Shown here: one piece after another, positions 42,351 through 50,849 of the stretch
How the letters are laid out: the number at the start of each line of letters is the position of its first letter
Numbering within the stretch: the stretch's first letter is position 1
Notes under the pieces: generated by a model
Told to the model about the DNA's origin: nothing
Seen by the model: the letters and a program-made list of their open reading frames with translations, nothing else
Database searches by the model: none
Position numbers and translations under genes: made by a program
Assembly: GCF_017876675.1 (NCBI RefSeq)
Contig: NZ_JAGIOI010000001.1
Location: forward strand, 1,612,001 to 1,676,000
DNA from: Arthrobacter stackebrandtii
Lineage (GTDB): Bacteria; Actinomycetota; Actinomycetes; Actinomycetales; Micrococcaceae
Length of the DNA: 64,000 nucleotides
Reading direction: 5' to 3'

Positions 42351-43553
42351 ATGATTCTCGCTTCATCCCGACCTTCCGCCGCGCGCGCCTCACGCCCCCG
42401 CGGGGCACAGCGGACGATTGCATTCTTTGCCTCCGTGCTGGTCGCCGCCGTGACGCTCTCCGCATGCGCACCGCCCACGCCCACGGCCGGGGAAACAGGC
42501 ACGACGGCGGCCGCCTCACCCCAGCAGGGCCCCGTTGCGGCCTGCACCGATGGCACCTCCGGCAAGCTCAAGCTGCCGGCTGACTGGCAGGCCGCGGACC
42601 CGGCGGCGAACCCCGTCGCCAAGGGCACACCCAATCATGGGCCGGTAACGGTCAATACGGACGGCATCACCTTGCCGATCGTGGCTCCGGCGCCCACGCC
42701 GCAACTCCCCACCACTGTTGCTTCATGTGACGGTGAAACCGTGGAGGTGGCTGACGTCAGCCGCATCGTCACGATCGACCTTCACGGAACATTGACAGAA
42801 ATCGTCTACGCCCTGGGACTGGGCGCGAACGTCGTGGGACGCGACCGGGCCGCCGACTTCAAGCAGGCACAGGGCGCCACCGTTGTCACTCCCATGGGAC
42901 ACGACCTCAACGCGGAAGCCATCACGGCCCTCAATCCGAGCGTCGTCCTGACCGACACCACGATTGGACCCCTGGAAGTCCAGGAACAACTGCGTGCGGT
43001 CGGCATCCCCGTCATCTTCTTTGACCCGTCCCGCACCATGGCCGGCATCAGCCACCAGATCACAGCCGTGGCACAGGCAATGGGGGTCCCGGCCGCCGGC
43101 GTTGAGCTGAACGGGATGGTGGGGGCGGACATGGCGGCTGCGCTATCTGCGGTTCCCGCCGACAGCACCCCTGTGCGAATAGCGTTTCTGTATGTTCGGG
43201 GAACTGCCGGCGTCTACTTGATGGCAGGCCCCGGATCGGGAGCCGACGACATTATCAAGTCTGTTGGCGCAACCGATGTGGGAACCGACATCGGCTTGAC
43301 CATGCCGTTCACCCAACTCACCTCCGAAGCCCTGATCAATGCCTCCCCTGACGTGCTGCTGCTCATGACCGGCGGGCTGGAAAGCGTTGGCGGTCCAGAG
43401 GGGCTGGCCAAGATCCAAGGCATTGCGCAGACACCGGCCGGGGCGGACCGGCGCATAATCGACGTGGCCGACGGCACCCTGCTCAGCTTCGGTCCGCGCA
43501 GCGGCCAAATAGTCAAGGCCCTGGCGGAGGCCGTCCATGGAGTGAAGTCATGA
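42351..43553 (+). CDS. hmuT: Haem ABC transporter substrate-binding lipoprotein
   Basis: A 400-residue HmuT-type lipoprotein: signal peptide with LSAC, Cys39 as the lipid anchor; a long Pro/Thr/Gly-rich linker to about residue 115; then a class III binding domain (VSRIVTIDLHGTLTEIVYAL, NAEAITALNPSVVLTDT, IPVIFFDPSRTMAGI, FLYVRGTAGVYLMAGPGSGADDII, INASPDVLLLMTGGLESVGG). It would receive haem from the wall proteins. It is the first gene of hmuTUV, overlaps hmuU by four bases, and reads divergently from the wall proteins. Confidence 0.92.
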   Translation: MILASSRPSAARASRPRGAQRTIAFFASVLVAAVTLSACAPPTPTAGETGTTAAASPQQGPVAACTDGTSGKLKLPADWQAADPAANPVAKGTPNHGPVTVNTDGITLPIVAPAPTPQLPTTVASCDGETVEVADVSRIVTIDLHGTLTEIVYALGLGANVVGRDRAADFKQAQGATVVTPMGHDLNAEAITALNPSVVLTDTTIGPLEVQEQLRAVGIPVIFFDPSRTMAGISHQITAVAQAMGVPAAGVELNGMVGADMAAALSAVPADSTPVRIAFLYVRGTAGVYLMAGPGSGADDIIKSVGATDVGTDIGLTMPFTQLTSEALINASPDVLLLMTGGLESVGGPEGLAKIQGIAQTPAGADRRIIDVADGTLLSFGPRSGQIVKALAEAVHGVKS

Positions 43554-44731
43554 CAGCCGCCCCGGCAACCAAGGATCCGACGCCTGCGGCAGGGTCCCCG
43601 GAATCGGCGGCGCCGGTCCTCGGCGGAACTGGCCGGCGTTCGACGCGCAACAGAAAACACCGCCTCATCGTGGGAATCTTGGCTGCCGCGCTTGCCGTTG
43701 CAGCCGTGGTCGCCGCAGGCAGCGGACAGCTGCACATCACCTCTGCTGAGGTGGTTGGCAGCGTCCTGCACGGCATCAACAACTGGATCCAAAGCTGGCT
43801 TGACTACTTCGGCGGGGGCTTGACCGCGCCGCTGGGCTGGGCGCCGCTTCCCGAGCACCCCCGGGGCTACGAAACCCTCTGGTCGGTGCGCTTTCCGCGC
43901 GTCGTCCTGGCCATGATCGTGGGGGCCGCACTCGCCTGCGCCGGGACGGTCATGCAGGGCGTGTTTGGCAATCCCCTGGCAGAACCCGCCGTCGTCGGCG
44001 TTTCCTCCGGCGCCGCTGTCGGGGCAAGCACCGCGATTGTGACCGGACTGGCCACGCACGGCAACTGGATCGTGGCCGCCTTTGCATTCTTCGGCGGCCT
44101 CATCACCACCCTGCTGGTGTACAGCCTTTCCCGCAGCAAGGGCCGCACGGAAGTTGTCACGTTGGTCTTGACCGGCATCGCCGTCAACGCCTTCACCTTT
44201 GCCCTGATCGCGTTCTACACTTACGTGGCCGATCCCAATGCGCGCGAGCAATTGGTGTTCTGGCAGCTTGGCAGCCTCAACGGAACCGGCTGGCTCAGCG
44301 TCGGTTCGGTGTTGCCGCTGCTTGTCGTCGGCTTGTCCATGGCCTTCCTCGCAGCAGGAAAACTCGACCTGCTGGCCTTGGGCGAACGCTCTGCGCGTCA
44401 CCTGGGTGTCAATGTTGAGCGGCTGCGCATGACCATGATCATCGCGGTGGCGCTCCTGGTCGGCGCCGGCGTTGCCTTTACCGGCATTGTGAGCTTCGTC
44501 GGATTGGTCGTCCCGCACCTCATCCGCATCATTGCCGGCCCCGGACACAAACTGCTCCTGCCGGCCAGCGCCCTGGGCGGCGCACTTCTGGTCCTGCTCG
44601 CCGACCTTGGCGCACGGACAATTGTCCCTTATTCGGACCTGCCCCTGGGCATGCTGACGGCGCTCATCGGCGGACCGTTCTTCTTCTGGCTGCTCCGACG
44701 CACCCGCAATGAGCAAGGAGGCTGGGCGTGA
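43550..44731 (+). CDS. hmuU: Haem ABC transporter permease
   Basis: A 393-residue FecCD/HmuU permease. After a 40-residue cytoplasmic N-terminus there are about ten helices, with RFPRVVLAMIVGAALACAGT, MQGVFGNPLAEPAVVGVSSG, ALGERSARHLGVNVERL and GIVSFVGLVVPHLIRIIAGP. The start overlaps the hmuT stop (ATGA) and the end overlaps the hmuV GTG, so the three are tightly coupled. Confidence 0.93.
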   Translation: MTAAPATKDPTPAAGSPESAAPVLGGTGRRSTRNRKHRLIVGILAAALAVAAVVAAGSGQLHITSAEVVGSVLHGINNWIQSWLDYFGGGLTAPLGWAPLPEHPRGYETLWSVRFPRVVLAMIVGAALACAGTVMQGVFGNPLAEPAVVGVSSGAAVGASTAIVTGLATHGNWIVAAFAFFGGLITTLLVYSLSRSKGRTEVVTLVLTGIAVNAFTFALIAFYTYVADPNAREQLVFWQLGSLNGTGWLSVGSVLPLLVVGLSMAFLAAGKLDLLALGERSARHLGVNVERLRMTMIIAVALLVGAGVAFTGIVSFVGLVVPHLIRIIAGPGHKLLLPASALGGALLVLLADLGARTIVPYSDLPLGMLTALIGGPFFFWLLRRTRNEQGGWA

Positions 44732-45558
44732 GCCTGCTCGACGTATTCCGTTCCCCGCCAACCGAGATTCCGGCAGCACCCGCGCCGGGAGAGCTGGCCA
44801 TTTCCGCCACGGGAGTTACCGTGAAACTGGGCGGCAAGGCTGTTCTGCGGGATGTTGACCTGCCGGTCAAGGCAGGGGAAGTCCTGGCACTGGTCGGCCC
44901 CAATGGTGCCGGAAAATCTACGCTCCTTGCCGCCCTCGCCGGCGACCTGGACCTGGACGGCGGCGAAATCATCCTCGGCGGTGAACCGCTGAACCAGTGG
45001 AAGGCCGAGGAACTCGCGCTGCGCCGGGCAGTCCTGCTGCAGCAGGTCCAGCTCAGCTTCCCCTTCACCGTCCTTGACGTCGTGCAAATGGGTCGCGCCC
45101 CGTGGTCCAACACTGCCGCTTCCGCGTTCGACGACGAGCGAGTGTCCGCGGCCATGCTCGCCACCGATGTCACCGCCTTTTCGGCCCGAAAGTTCTCCTT
45201 TCTGTCGGGCGGGGAAAAGGCGCGGGTCGCCTTGTCCAGGGTACTTGCCCAGGACACTAACATTCTGATGCTGGATGAGCCCACAGCAGCCCTCGACCTG
45301 CGCCACCAGGAACTGGTCCTGCAAGTGGCCAGGGCGCGCGCCGAGGCCGGCCGGGCCGTGGTTGTCGTGCTCCATGACCTCAATCTCGCAGCCGGGTACG
45401 CCGACAAGGTGGCGGTCCTGGAGCAGGGCCGGCTGGCGGCACTGGGCACCCCCAATGAAGTCCTGACAGAGGGGCTTCTCAGCCGTGTTTACCAGTACAA
45501 AATCGACGTCATGGCCCACCCAATGTCCGGCCGCACCGTGGTGCTTCCCCGCCGCTGA
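44728..45558 (+). CDS. hmuV: Haem ABC transporter ATP-binding protein
   Basis: A 276-residue HmuV ATPase: Walker A GPNGAGKST at residues 57-65, signature LSGGEKARVALSRVLAQ, Walker B LMLDEPTAALDLRHQ and the switch VVVVLHDLNLAAGYAD. The haem subfamily is supported by the operon and by VLLQQVQLSFPFTVLDVVQMGRAPW. GTG 44728 overlaps the hmuU stop (GTGA) and has AAGGAGG. Confidence 0.93.
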   Translation: MSLLDVFRSPPTEIPAAPAPGELAISATGVTVKLGGKAVLRDVDLPVKAGEVLALVGPNGAGKSTLLAALAGDLDLDGGEIILGGEPLNQWKAEELALRRAVLLQQVQLSFPFTVLDVVQMGRAPWSNTAASAFDDERVSAAMLATDVTAFSARKFSFLSGGEKARVALSRVLAQDTNILMLDEPTAALDLRHQELVLQVARARAEAGRAVVVVLHDLNLAAGYADKVAVLEQGRLAALGTPNEVLTEGLLSRVYQYKIDVMAHPMSGRTVVLPRR

Positions 45559-45597
45559 GCCCGCCCACGGATGGGGCGCAGCCAGGGTCCCGGCGCT

Positions 45598-45603
45598 TAG
45601 ACT
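45598..45603 (+). promoter_or_regulatory. -10 element for a leaderless transcript
   Basis: TAGACT lies six bases before GTG 45610 with no ribosome site between them, so transcription would begin at the start codon. This separates the DUF2079 gene from hmuV. Confidence 0.5.
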
Positions 45604-45609
45604 GTCCCT

Positions 45610-47031
45610 GTGACTACTGTGCAAAAAGCCGCCACGGATCCCAAACCTCCCGCAACTGCAGCCGGTTTGTCCGCACTTTCCCGCGCACGGCAGGCCCTGG
45701 CTCCGTGGGCCGTCCCCGCGACCGTGGGCACCCTGGCACTGGCCCTCTATTCTGTGTTCTCGTGGCTGCAGTGGCGAAGTTTCACCATTCGCTCCTGGGA
45801 TCTGGGCATCTTTGACCAGCTGGCCAAGGCCTATTCAAATTTCCAGCCGCCAATCGTCAGCCTGAAGGGCGAAGGCTACAACCTCCTGGGAGACCAGTTC
45901 CACCCGCTGCTGGTGGTGCTGGGCCCCGTCTACAAGCTGTTCCCCCATGCGTTCACGCTTTTGGTTGTCCAGAACATCCTCATCGCCTTCTCCGTCGCGG
46001 TTATCGCCCACTGCGCCATAAAGCACCTGGGCCGGTTCACCGGCGTCAGCATCGGTGCCGCGTATGCGCTCAGCTGGGGCCTGCAGTCGGCCATCGACGC
46101 CCAGTTCCATGAAATTGCCTTTGCCGTTCCGTTTTTGGCGCTCTCGCTCAGCGCGCTGCTGGACGAGAGGTGGCGGTCGGCCTGGATTTGGGCCGCATTG
46201 CTGGTCTTCGTCAAGGAAGACCTTGGCCTGACAGTTCTGGTCGTAGGCCTCGTCATGACCCTCCGCGCCCGCACCATGGCGGGATTGTGGCTTTCGGCAT
46301 GGGGCCTGGGCTGGTTCGTGCTCGCGACGCAGGTGATCCTGCCGGCGATGAACCCCGGCGACCAGTGGGCCTATGAAAGCCAGCTGAACATCGCGGGCCT
46401 GCTCAGCGATCCGCTCTCACTGTTCCACCCGGAGAAGGTCATCACGGTGCTGGCGCTGGTCGCCATCACCGTGGGCCTGTGCCTCTTCTCGCCGCTGACC
46501 CTGATTGTGCTGCCCACCCTCGCCTGGCGGTTCCTGTCCGAGCTGCCCGTCTACTGGGGCCAGGAATGGCAGTACAGTGCGGTGCTCATGCCCGTGGTGT
46601 TTGCCGCGGCCATCGACACCCTCATGCGCCGCCGGCCCCTCATTTCACTGCGCCTGCGCAAGCTGCTGGGTGCCGCCATGCTGCTGGTCGGCGTTGTCCT
46701 GAGCAGCCAGTACGCCTTCGGAATGCTGCTCAGCCCGGCCACCCATTTCCCCACCGCCACAGCCGAGTCCTCGAACAACGCGCTTGCAGCCGTGCCCGAC
46801 GGTGTCACCGTGGAGACCGACATCTCCCTCATGAGCTACCTCGTGGACCGCACGGAAGTCTATTGGATCGGCAACCAAAACCCGGCCCCGGAGTATGTTC
46901 TCATCGACGTCTCCGGCCGCCAGGGCGTCTCGCCCGACGCCGCCGCCATCGAGGCCGAACAGCGGTTCCCGGGCACCACCTACCAAATGGTGTTCGCCGA
47001 TTCCCGGTACCAGGTGGCCCGGCAGCCGTAG
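45610..47031 (+). CDS. DUF2079 family membrane protein
   Basis: A 473-residue polytopic membrane protein (about ten helices) of the DUF2079 family, distantly related to glycosyltransferases of the PMT/GT-C group. Characteristic parts are SWDLGIFDQLAKAYSNFQ, where the DLGIFDQ motif is the DUF2079 hallmark, GDQFHPLLVVLGPVYKLFP, QFHEIAFAVPFLALSL and LPVYWGQEWQYSAVLMPVVFA. The last 90 residues are outside. Function is not established. It starts at GTG 45610 with leaderless spacing and ends at a bidirectional terminator. Confidence 0.85.
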   Translation: MTTVQKAATDPKPPATAAGLSALSRARQALAPWAVPATVGTLALALYSVFSWLQWRSFTIRSWDLGIFDQLAKAYSNFQPPIVSLKGEGYNLLGDQFHPLLVVLGPVYKLFPHAFTLLVVQNILIAFSVAVIAHCAIKHLGRFTGVSIGAAYALSWGLQSAIDAQFHEIAFAVPFLALSLSALLDERWRSAWIWAALLVFVKEDLGLTVLVVGLVMTLRARTMAGLWLSAWGLGWFVLATQVILPAMNPGDQWAYESQLNIAGLLSDPLSLFHPEKVITVLALVAITVGLCLFSPLTLIVLPTLAWRFLSELPVYWGQEWQYSAVLMPVVFAAAIDTLMRRRPLISLRLRKLLGAAMLLVGVVLSSQYAFGMLLSPATHFPTATAESSNNALAAVPDGVTVETDISLMSYLVDRTEVYWIGNQNPAPEYVLIDVSGRQGVSPDAAAIEAEQRFPGTTYQMVFADSRYQVARQP

Positions 47032-47050
47032 CTGCGCCACGCTTAAAGCG

Positions 47051-47086
47051 AGGACGACGGCGGAACGCAAGGTCCGCCGTCGTCCT
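47051..47086. terminator. Bidirectional hairpin terminator
   Basis: A perfect 14-base stem (47051-47064 with 47073-47086, AGGACGACGGCGGA and complement), loop of eight bases, between the convergent DUF2079 and haem oxygenase genes. Its core GACGGCGG/CCGCCGTC is shared with the intergenic repeats near 13.9 and 15.9 kb. Confidence 0.75.
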
Positions 47087-47120
47087 CAGTTGCGTGGGTG
47101 GCCGCCCGGGCAGGGGCTGG

Positions 47121-47828
47121 TCAGGCCGCGGCCTTGCGGGCGGCGTCGAGGTCAACAAATACGGCGCGGTTGAGCTCGAAGGACTCGGCCGCAAAGTTCA
47201 AGATGGCGTCCTTCTGCCCACGGGTGAAGTTGGTGGTGTCGAGCAGGTCCCGGTAGCCGTCCTTGTAGGGCTTGGGCTTGGCGATCTCGTTGAAGGCGTA
47301 GAAGTTCAAGCCTTCATCGGCAATGCCGTAGTGGCGCTGGACCATGCGCGAGATGATCAGGCCGCCGGAGAGGTCGCCCATGTAGCGGACGTAGTGGTGG
47401 GCCAGCAGGAATTCGATGGACTCGCGGCCCATGGTGGACAGCGCGTCGGCGTAGGCCAGGGTGGCGGGCACAATGGCGATCCGGCCGTCGGCCAGCTGTG
47501 CATCCCAGTCGGCGCCGTGGTGGTAGGCCATGTCGGCCTCCAGGGCAGCAACCCGGGCCAGTTTCGGGTCGATGAAGGCGCCCAGCTGCGGGTGGTCAAC
47601 GTGCGCGGCAAGCGCAGTTTCCATGGCCCGGTAAATGACCAGGCTCTGGTCGAGCAGGCTCACCAGGGCTGCAGCGTCCAGGGTTCCGCCCATCAAGTCC
47701 GCCACAAACGTGGAGTCTTCCGCGGCCATGTGGGCTGCAGCTGTGTGGGTCTTGAGCTCCTGCGACAAAGCGGCAGTGGCTCCGGGAAGGGTGGATTCAA
47801 CGGCGGGCGCAGACACGGGCAACTCCAT
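47121..47828 (-). CDS. hmuO: Haem oxygenase (biliverdin-producing)
   Basis: A 235-residue HO-1-type haem oxygenase similar in layout to corynebacterial HmuO. His33 in KTHTAAAHMAAEDSTF is the proximal haem ligand; HHYVRYMGDLSGGLIISRM carries the distal-helix GDLSGG (151-156) with the flexible glycines; YKDGYRDLLD follows. It would open imported haem to biliverdin, CO and iron. No ribosome site precedes ATG 47828, which lies two bases from a DtxR-like box. Its catalysis completes the pathway of HtaA and HmuTUV. Confidence 0.93.
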   Translation of the reverse strand: MELPVSAPAVESTLPGATAALSQELKTHTAAAHMAAEDSTFVADLMGGTLDAAALVSLLDQSLVIYRAMETALAAHVDHPQLGAFIDPKLARVAALEADMAYHHGADWDAQLADGRIAIVPATLAYADALSTMGRESIEFLLAHHYVRYMGDLSGGLIISRMVQRHYGIADEGLNFYAFNEIAKPKPYKDGYRDLLDTTNFTRGQKDAILNFAAESFELNRAVFVDLDAARKAAA

Positions 47829-47830
47829 AA

Positions 47831-47849
47831 TTAGGTTAAGGTAACCTTA
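47831..47849. promoter_or_regulatory. DtxR/IdeR-like box in the haem oxygenase promoter
   Basis: TTAGGTTAAGGTAACCTTA matches the DtxR consensus at 16 of 19 positions. It begins two bases upstream of the hmuO ATG and reaches the -10 (reverse-strand TTAGCT, 47849-47854), so bound repressor would block both initiation and entry to the short leader. Confidence 0.75.
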
Positions 47850-47862
47850 GCTAATCAAAGTT

Positions 47863-47901
47863 GCTGACACTCTGTCAAGATCTTAATGACACAGTGTCAG
47901 C
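47863..47901. promoter_or_regulatory. Two TetR-like palindromes over the hmuO -35 region
   Basis: TGACACTCTGTCA (47865-47877) and TGACACAGTGTCA (47887-47899) are both palindromes, 22 bases centre to centre. Together they form a 15-base inverted repeat (47863-47877 with 47887-47901). The reverse-strand -35 TTGACA (47873-47878) lies in the first, 18 bases from the -10. Two dimer sites two helical turns apart fit a TetR-type repressor; a hairpin terminator for the MFS gene is an alternative. Confidence 0.5.
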
Positions 47902-47952
47902 GAAGTTGGTCACAGAGCTCCCGGCGGCGCCGGCCGGCCATTGGCTGGTCCC

Positions 47953-49227
47953 CTAGTCGACGCCCTTGATTTTCACAACGAACACCGCACCCAGCAGGCC
48001 AATGACGGCCGCCACCACGTAGAGCGTGACGTAGCCGCCCAGGATGGTGACCAAGGGCCAGGCAATGATCGGTGCAATGACCTGCGGAAGTGAATTGGCC
48101 ACATTGATCACACCCATGTCCTTGCCCCGGCTCGCGGCCGAGGGCAGGACCTGGGTCAGGAGGGCGAAGTCGACCGCCAGGTACACGCCGTAGCCGATCC
48201 CCAACACGGCGGCGCCGGCGAGCGCGCCCGGCCACGTGGGGAAGAACGCCAAAATGAGTGCGGCGGAGGCAATGATGGCCGAGGAGGCGATGACGAAGGG
48301 CTTGCGCCTGCCCACCCGGTCCGTCCAGCGCCCGCCGATCACGGCGGTGACCAGCGTCAGGATCGAATACATGCCGGTCAGGATCAGTACGCCCATCTCA
48401 GGGTTCTCGTAGCCCACCGCGTCGCTGAGGAAAAACAACAGGTACAGCGTCACCAGGTGGTTTCCCACATTCACCAGGAAGCGGGTGATCCAGGCCCAGC
48501 CAAAGTCCGGGTAGAGGCGCGGGGAGATCCAAAACCCCTTGGCGAAGGATACCCACGTAAACGGCGGCCTGTCGGCCGGGTCCAGCACGTGGTCGTTGGA
48601 GAGGAACAGGTAGGGGATCATCCCGGCGCCCAGTGCCACGGCACAAATGACGTATCCGAGCGGAAAGTTTCCGGCCACGGCGGCGGCGATGGCGGCACCC
48701 ACCAGGATGCCCACCACAGTGCCCATCGAGGCCAGCCCGCCAATGCTGCCGCGCTGGCGCACCGGCACCTGGTCGGGGATGGCGGCCGTGGTGGCCGCCA
48801 GCGCACCATTGCACCCCAGTTGCACCAGGCACCACAGAAGCGCCATCGCGGCAACGGTGGGGGCCCCCGCAAGGCCCAGCAGGCCGGCCATGCCCAGCAG
48901 CGCCCCGATGAAAACCCACGGGACGCGCCGGCCAAAACGGGAGACCGTCCTGTCGCTGAACGTCCCAAACAGCGGATTGGCCACGAGGGACATCGCGGCA
49001 CCGGCACCGGTGACCAGGGCCAGGATGCCTTCCTTGTCGGCCTCGCTGAAGTGTGCCGCCTGCTGGCCAAGCAACACCTGGATCGGGCCGAAGAATGCGG
49101 CGTTGATACCCACGTTGACCAGCACAATCGAGAGAATCCACCGGGGGCGGACATTCACGGCTGGTTCGGCGAGTGCCAAATGGGTGGGTTCCGGATGATG
49201 GTACCCGGCGGCGTCCTTGCGGCTCAT
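47953..49227 (-). CDS. MFS transporter
   Basis: A 424-residue major facilitator with twelve hydrophobic segments. GTFSDRTVSRFGRRVPWVFI is the loop 2-3 motif A and GGRWTDRVGRRKPFVI the equivalent repeat in the second half. The layout, with a large cytoplasmic loop in the middle, resembles GPH-like sugar cation symporters and related permeases, but the substrate cannot be stated. It lies upstream of hmuO on the same strand, but the intergenic promoter suggests separate control. Confidence 0.87.
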   Translation of the reverse strand: MSRKDAAGYHHPEPTHLALAEPAVNVRPRWILSIVLVNVGINAAFFGPIQVLLGQQAAHFSEADKEGILALVTGAGAAMSLVANPLFGTFSDRTVSRFGRRVPWVFIGALLGMAGLLGLAGAPTVAAMALLWCLVQLGCNGALAATTAAIPDQVPVRQRGSIGGLASMGTVVGILVGAAIAAAVAGNFPLGYVICAVALGAGMIPYLFLSNDHVLDPADRPPFTWVSFAKGFWISPRLYPDFGWAWITRFLVNVGNHLVTLYLLFFLSDAVGYENPEMGVLILTGMYSILTLVTAVIGGRWTDRVGRRKPFVIASSAIIASAALILAFFPTWPGALAGAAVLGIGYGVYLAVDFALLTQVLPSAASRGKDMGVINVANSLPQVIAPIIAWPLVTILGGYVTLYVVAAVIGLLGAVFVVKIKGVD

Positions 49228-49284
49228 GGTGGGCTCAGCCTCCCGCGGTGCGTAGGTCTATGGCTCGACAATTGTTCGCCCAGC

Positions 49285-50337
49285 TTACGTGCTGGCGGTG
49301 CGTTGCACATGGGCGGCACGTAATTCTTCGACAATGCGCAGCCCCGCCACGGAGTCTGCCGGGTCCACGGGGACGGGTCCGCCGTCGAGAATGGCTGCGG
49401 CCAGCAGCTCGTAATAGCGTGAGAAATTTCCGCGTTCGGTGGGCACGGGCACGGTGTTCCCGTCTGACCCCAGCCTGCCCCACGCATCTTCCGGCTCCAC
49501 GCCGTAGCCCGGCATCCCCGGGAGGACACCTGCCTGGATCTGCGATTCCTGCACATCGGCACGGCCCTTGACGTACGCCCCGCCGGAACCGAGCACCCGC
49601 AGCCGTGGGCCGTTTTGGGCCACGTTGGCGTTGACCCACAGGTGGGAGATGACGCCGCTGGCGTGCTCGAGGGCAATGAAGACGTCGTCCTCGGCCCGTT
49701 CCATCGGCCGCCTCGCCCGCAGCTCCCCGTAGCTGTGCACCACGGGACCAAAAAGCAGCAGCGCCTGGTCAATCAGGTGCGTGCCGAGGTCGAAAAGCAG
49801 CCCGCCGCCGTCGGCCACCCCAGCCTCCGCCTTCCACACCTTGGTGATGGCGGGCTGGTTGCGTTCCAGCCGGGATTCAAAGCGCCACACCTCGCCCAGC
49901 GCGCCTTCCGCCAGAAGCCGCTGCAGGGTCAGGAACTCACCGTCCCAGCGCCGGTTCTGGTAGCTGCTCAGCAGCCGGCCGCGCTCCGTCGCCAGCGCGA
50001 TCAGGGCCTCACCCTGCGCGCTGGTGAGCGCGAAGGGCTTGTCAACCACGACGTCGCACCCTCCTTCCAGCGCCGCCTCCGCCAGCGGCACGTGCGATGC
50101 CGGCGGGGTCGCCACCACCACAAGGTCGATGCCCGTGCGGTCCCGTCGCAACTCCCATTCCGCCCGGCTGAGAACCGCCGCCCCCGGGTGGTCCCGCCGG
50201 GCCTCCGCTTGGCGCCCGGGATCGGAGGCGACAATCACGTCGATGCTGAACTGCGGCAGCGCCGCCAGCGAAGGGGCGTGAAAAACGCGCCCGGCCAGGC
50301 CGTACCCCAGCAGCGCGGTGCGGATCACTTGTGTCAT
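49285..50337 (-). CDS. Gfo/Idh/MocA family oxidoreductase
   Basis: A 350-residue NAD(P)-dependent dehydrogenase. RTALLGYGLAGRVFHAPSL is the Rossmann motif with the GYGxAGxxFHAP variant seen in YdgJ/YvaA-like members; DLVVVATPPASHVPLAEAAL and GCDVVVDKPFALT contain the essential Lys of the DKP motif; GGGLLFDLGTHLIDQAL holds the catalytic His. Such enzymes act on sugars or inositols. ATG 50337 is preferred to an upstream Met because it begins the Rossmann strand. Confidence 0.88.
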   Translation of the reverse strand: MTQVIRTALLGYGLAGRVFHAPSLAALPQFSIDVIVASDPGRQAEARRDHPGAAVLSRAEWELRRDRTGIDLVVVATPPASHVPLAEAALEGGCDVVVDKPFALTSAQGEALIALATERGRLLSSYQNRRWDGEFLTLQRLLAEGALGEVWRFESRLERNQPAITKVWKAEAGVADGGGLLFDLGTHLIDQALLLFGPVVHSYGELRARRPMERAEDDVFIALEHASGVISHLWVNANVAQNGPRLRVLGSGGAYVKGRADVQESQIQAGVLPGMPGYGVEPEDAWGRLGSDGNTVPVPTERGNFSRYYELLAAAILDGGPVPVDPADSVAGLRIVEELRAAHVQRTAST

Positions 50338-50374
50338 GGGCCAACCATACCGGCAGGCCCCTGGTCGTGACGGA

Positions 50375-50380
50375 TACCAT
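50375..50380 (+). promoter_or_regulatory. -10 element for a leaderless transcript
   Basis: TACCAT ends seven bases before ATG 50388 of the small DNA-binding gene, and there is no ribosome site. Confidence 0.45.
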
Positions 50381-50387
50381 GTGTTCC

Positions 50388-50774
50388 ATGACAAACGATG
50401 CCCCCAGGGTCAGCCCGCCCCTGTCCCCAGCCCAGCAGGCGTCCCTCACCCGCGCCCTGTCAGGCAGCGACGACGTCACAGTCTTTGTGGATGGCACGGC
50501 GCACCGCCTGGAAGCAGGTGCCGGAGAGGCTGTCCTGGACCTCCTGCTGCGCCTCTCACGGGGTGACGCCGTCAGCGTGGCCAGCATTTCGGAATTGCTC
50601 ACCACCTCTCAGGCTGCGGACCTTGCCGGTATCTCCAACACGTTCCTGCGCAATTTGACGGACCGCGGTGAACTGGCAGTGCAGTACCGCGGATCGCACC
50701 GGCGCATTCGCCGCGAGGACATCATGGCGTGGCTGGCCGCGCAAAAAACGCGCAAGGAAGAGCCGGGCTCCTGA
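50388..50774 (+). CDS. Excisionase-type helix-turn-helix DNA-binding protein
   Basis: A 128-residue protein. Residues 1-65 are an acidic helical segment (VTVFVDGTAHRLEAGAGEAV, LLLRLSRGD) and 66-115 a MerR/excisionase-like helix-turn-helix (LTTSQAADLAGISNTFLRNL, then GELAVQYRGSHRRIRREDIMAWL). This architecture is typical of antitoxins paired with PIN-domain toxins; none follows here, so it may be an orphan antitoxin or a solitary regulator. It is short of a ribosome site and probably leaderless. Confidence 0.75.
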   Translation: MTNDAPRVSPPLSPAQQASLTRALSGSDDVTVFVDGTAHRLEAGAGEAVLDLLLRLSRGDAVSVASISELLTTSQAADLAGISNTFLRNLTDRGELAVQYRGSHRRIRREDIMAWLAAQKTRKEEPGS

Positions 50775-50849
50775 CCCTGCGCGGGGCCGCGTTACCCTGA
50801 GTGGAGATGCCCCGCACCCCGCGGGCTTTTCCCGACGCTAGGACGAGTC

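Noticed and set aside
50388-50774. A toxin-antitoxin module
   Set aside because: The antitoxin-like helix-turn-helix is followed by a TauE-type transporter, not a PIN or other toxin.
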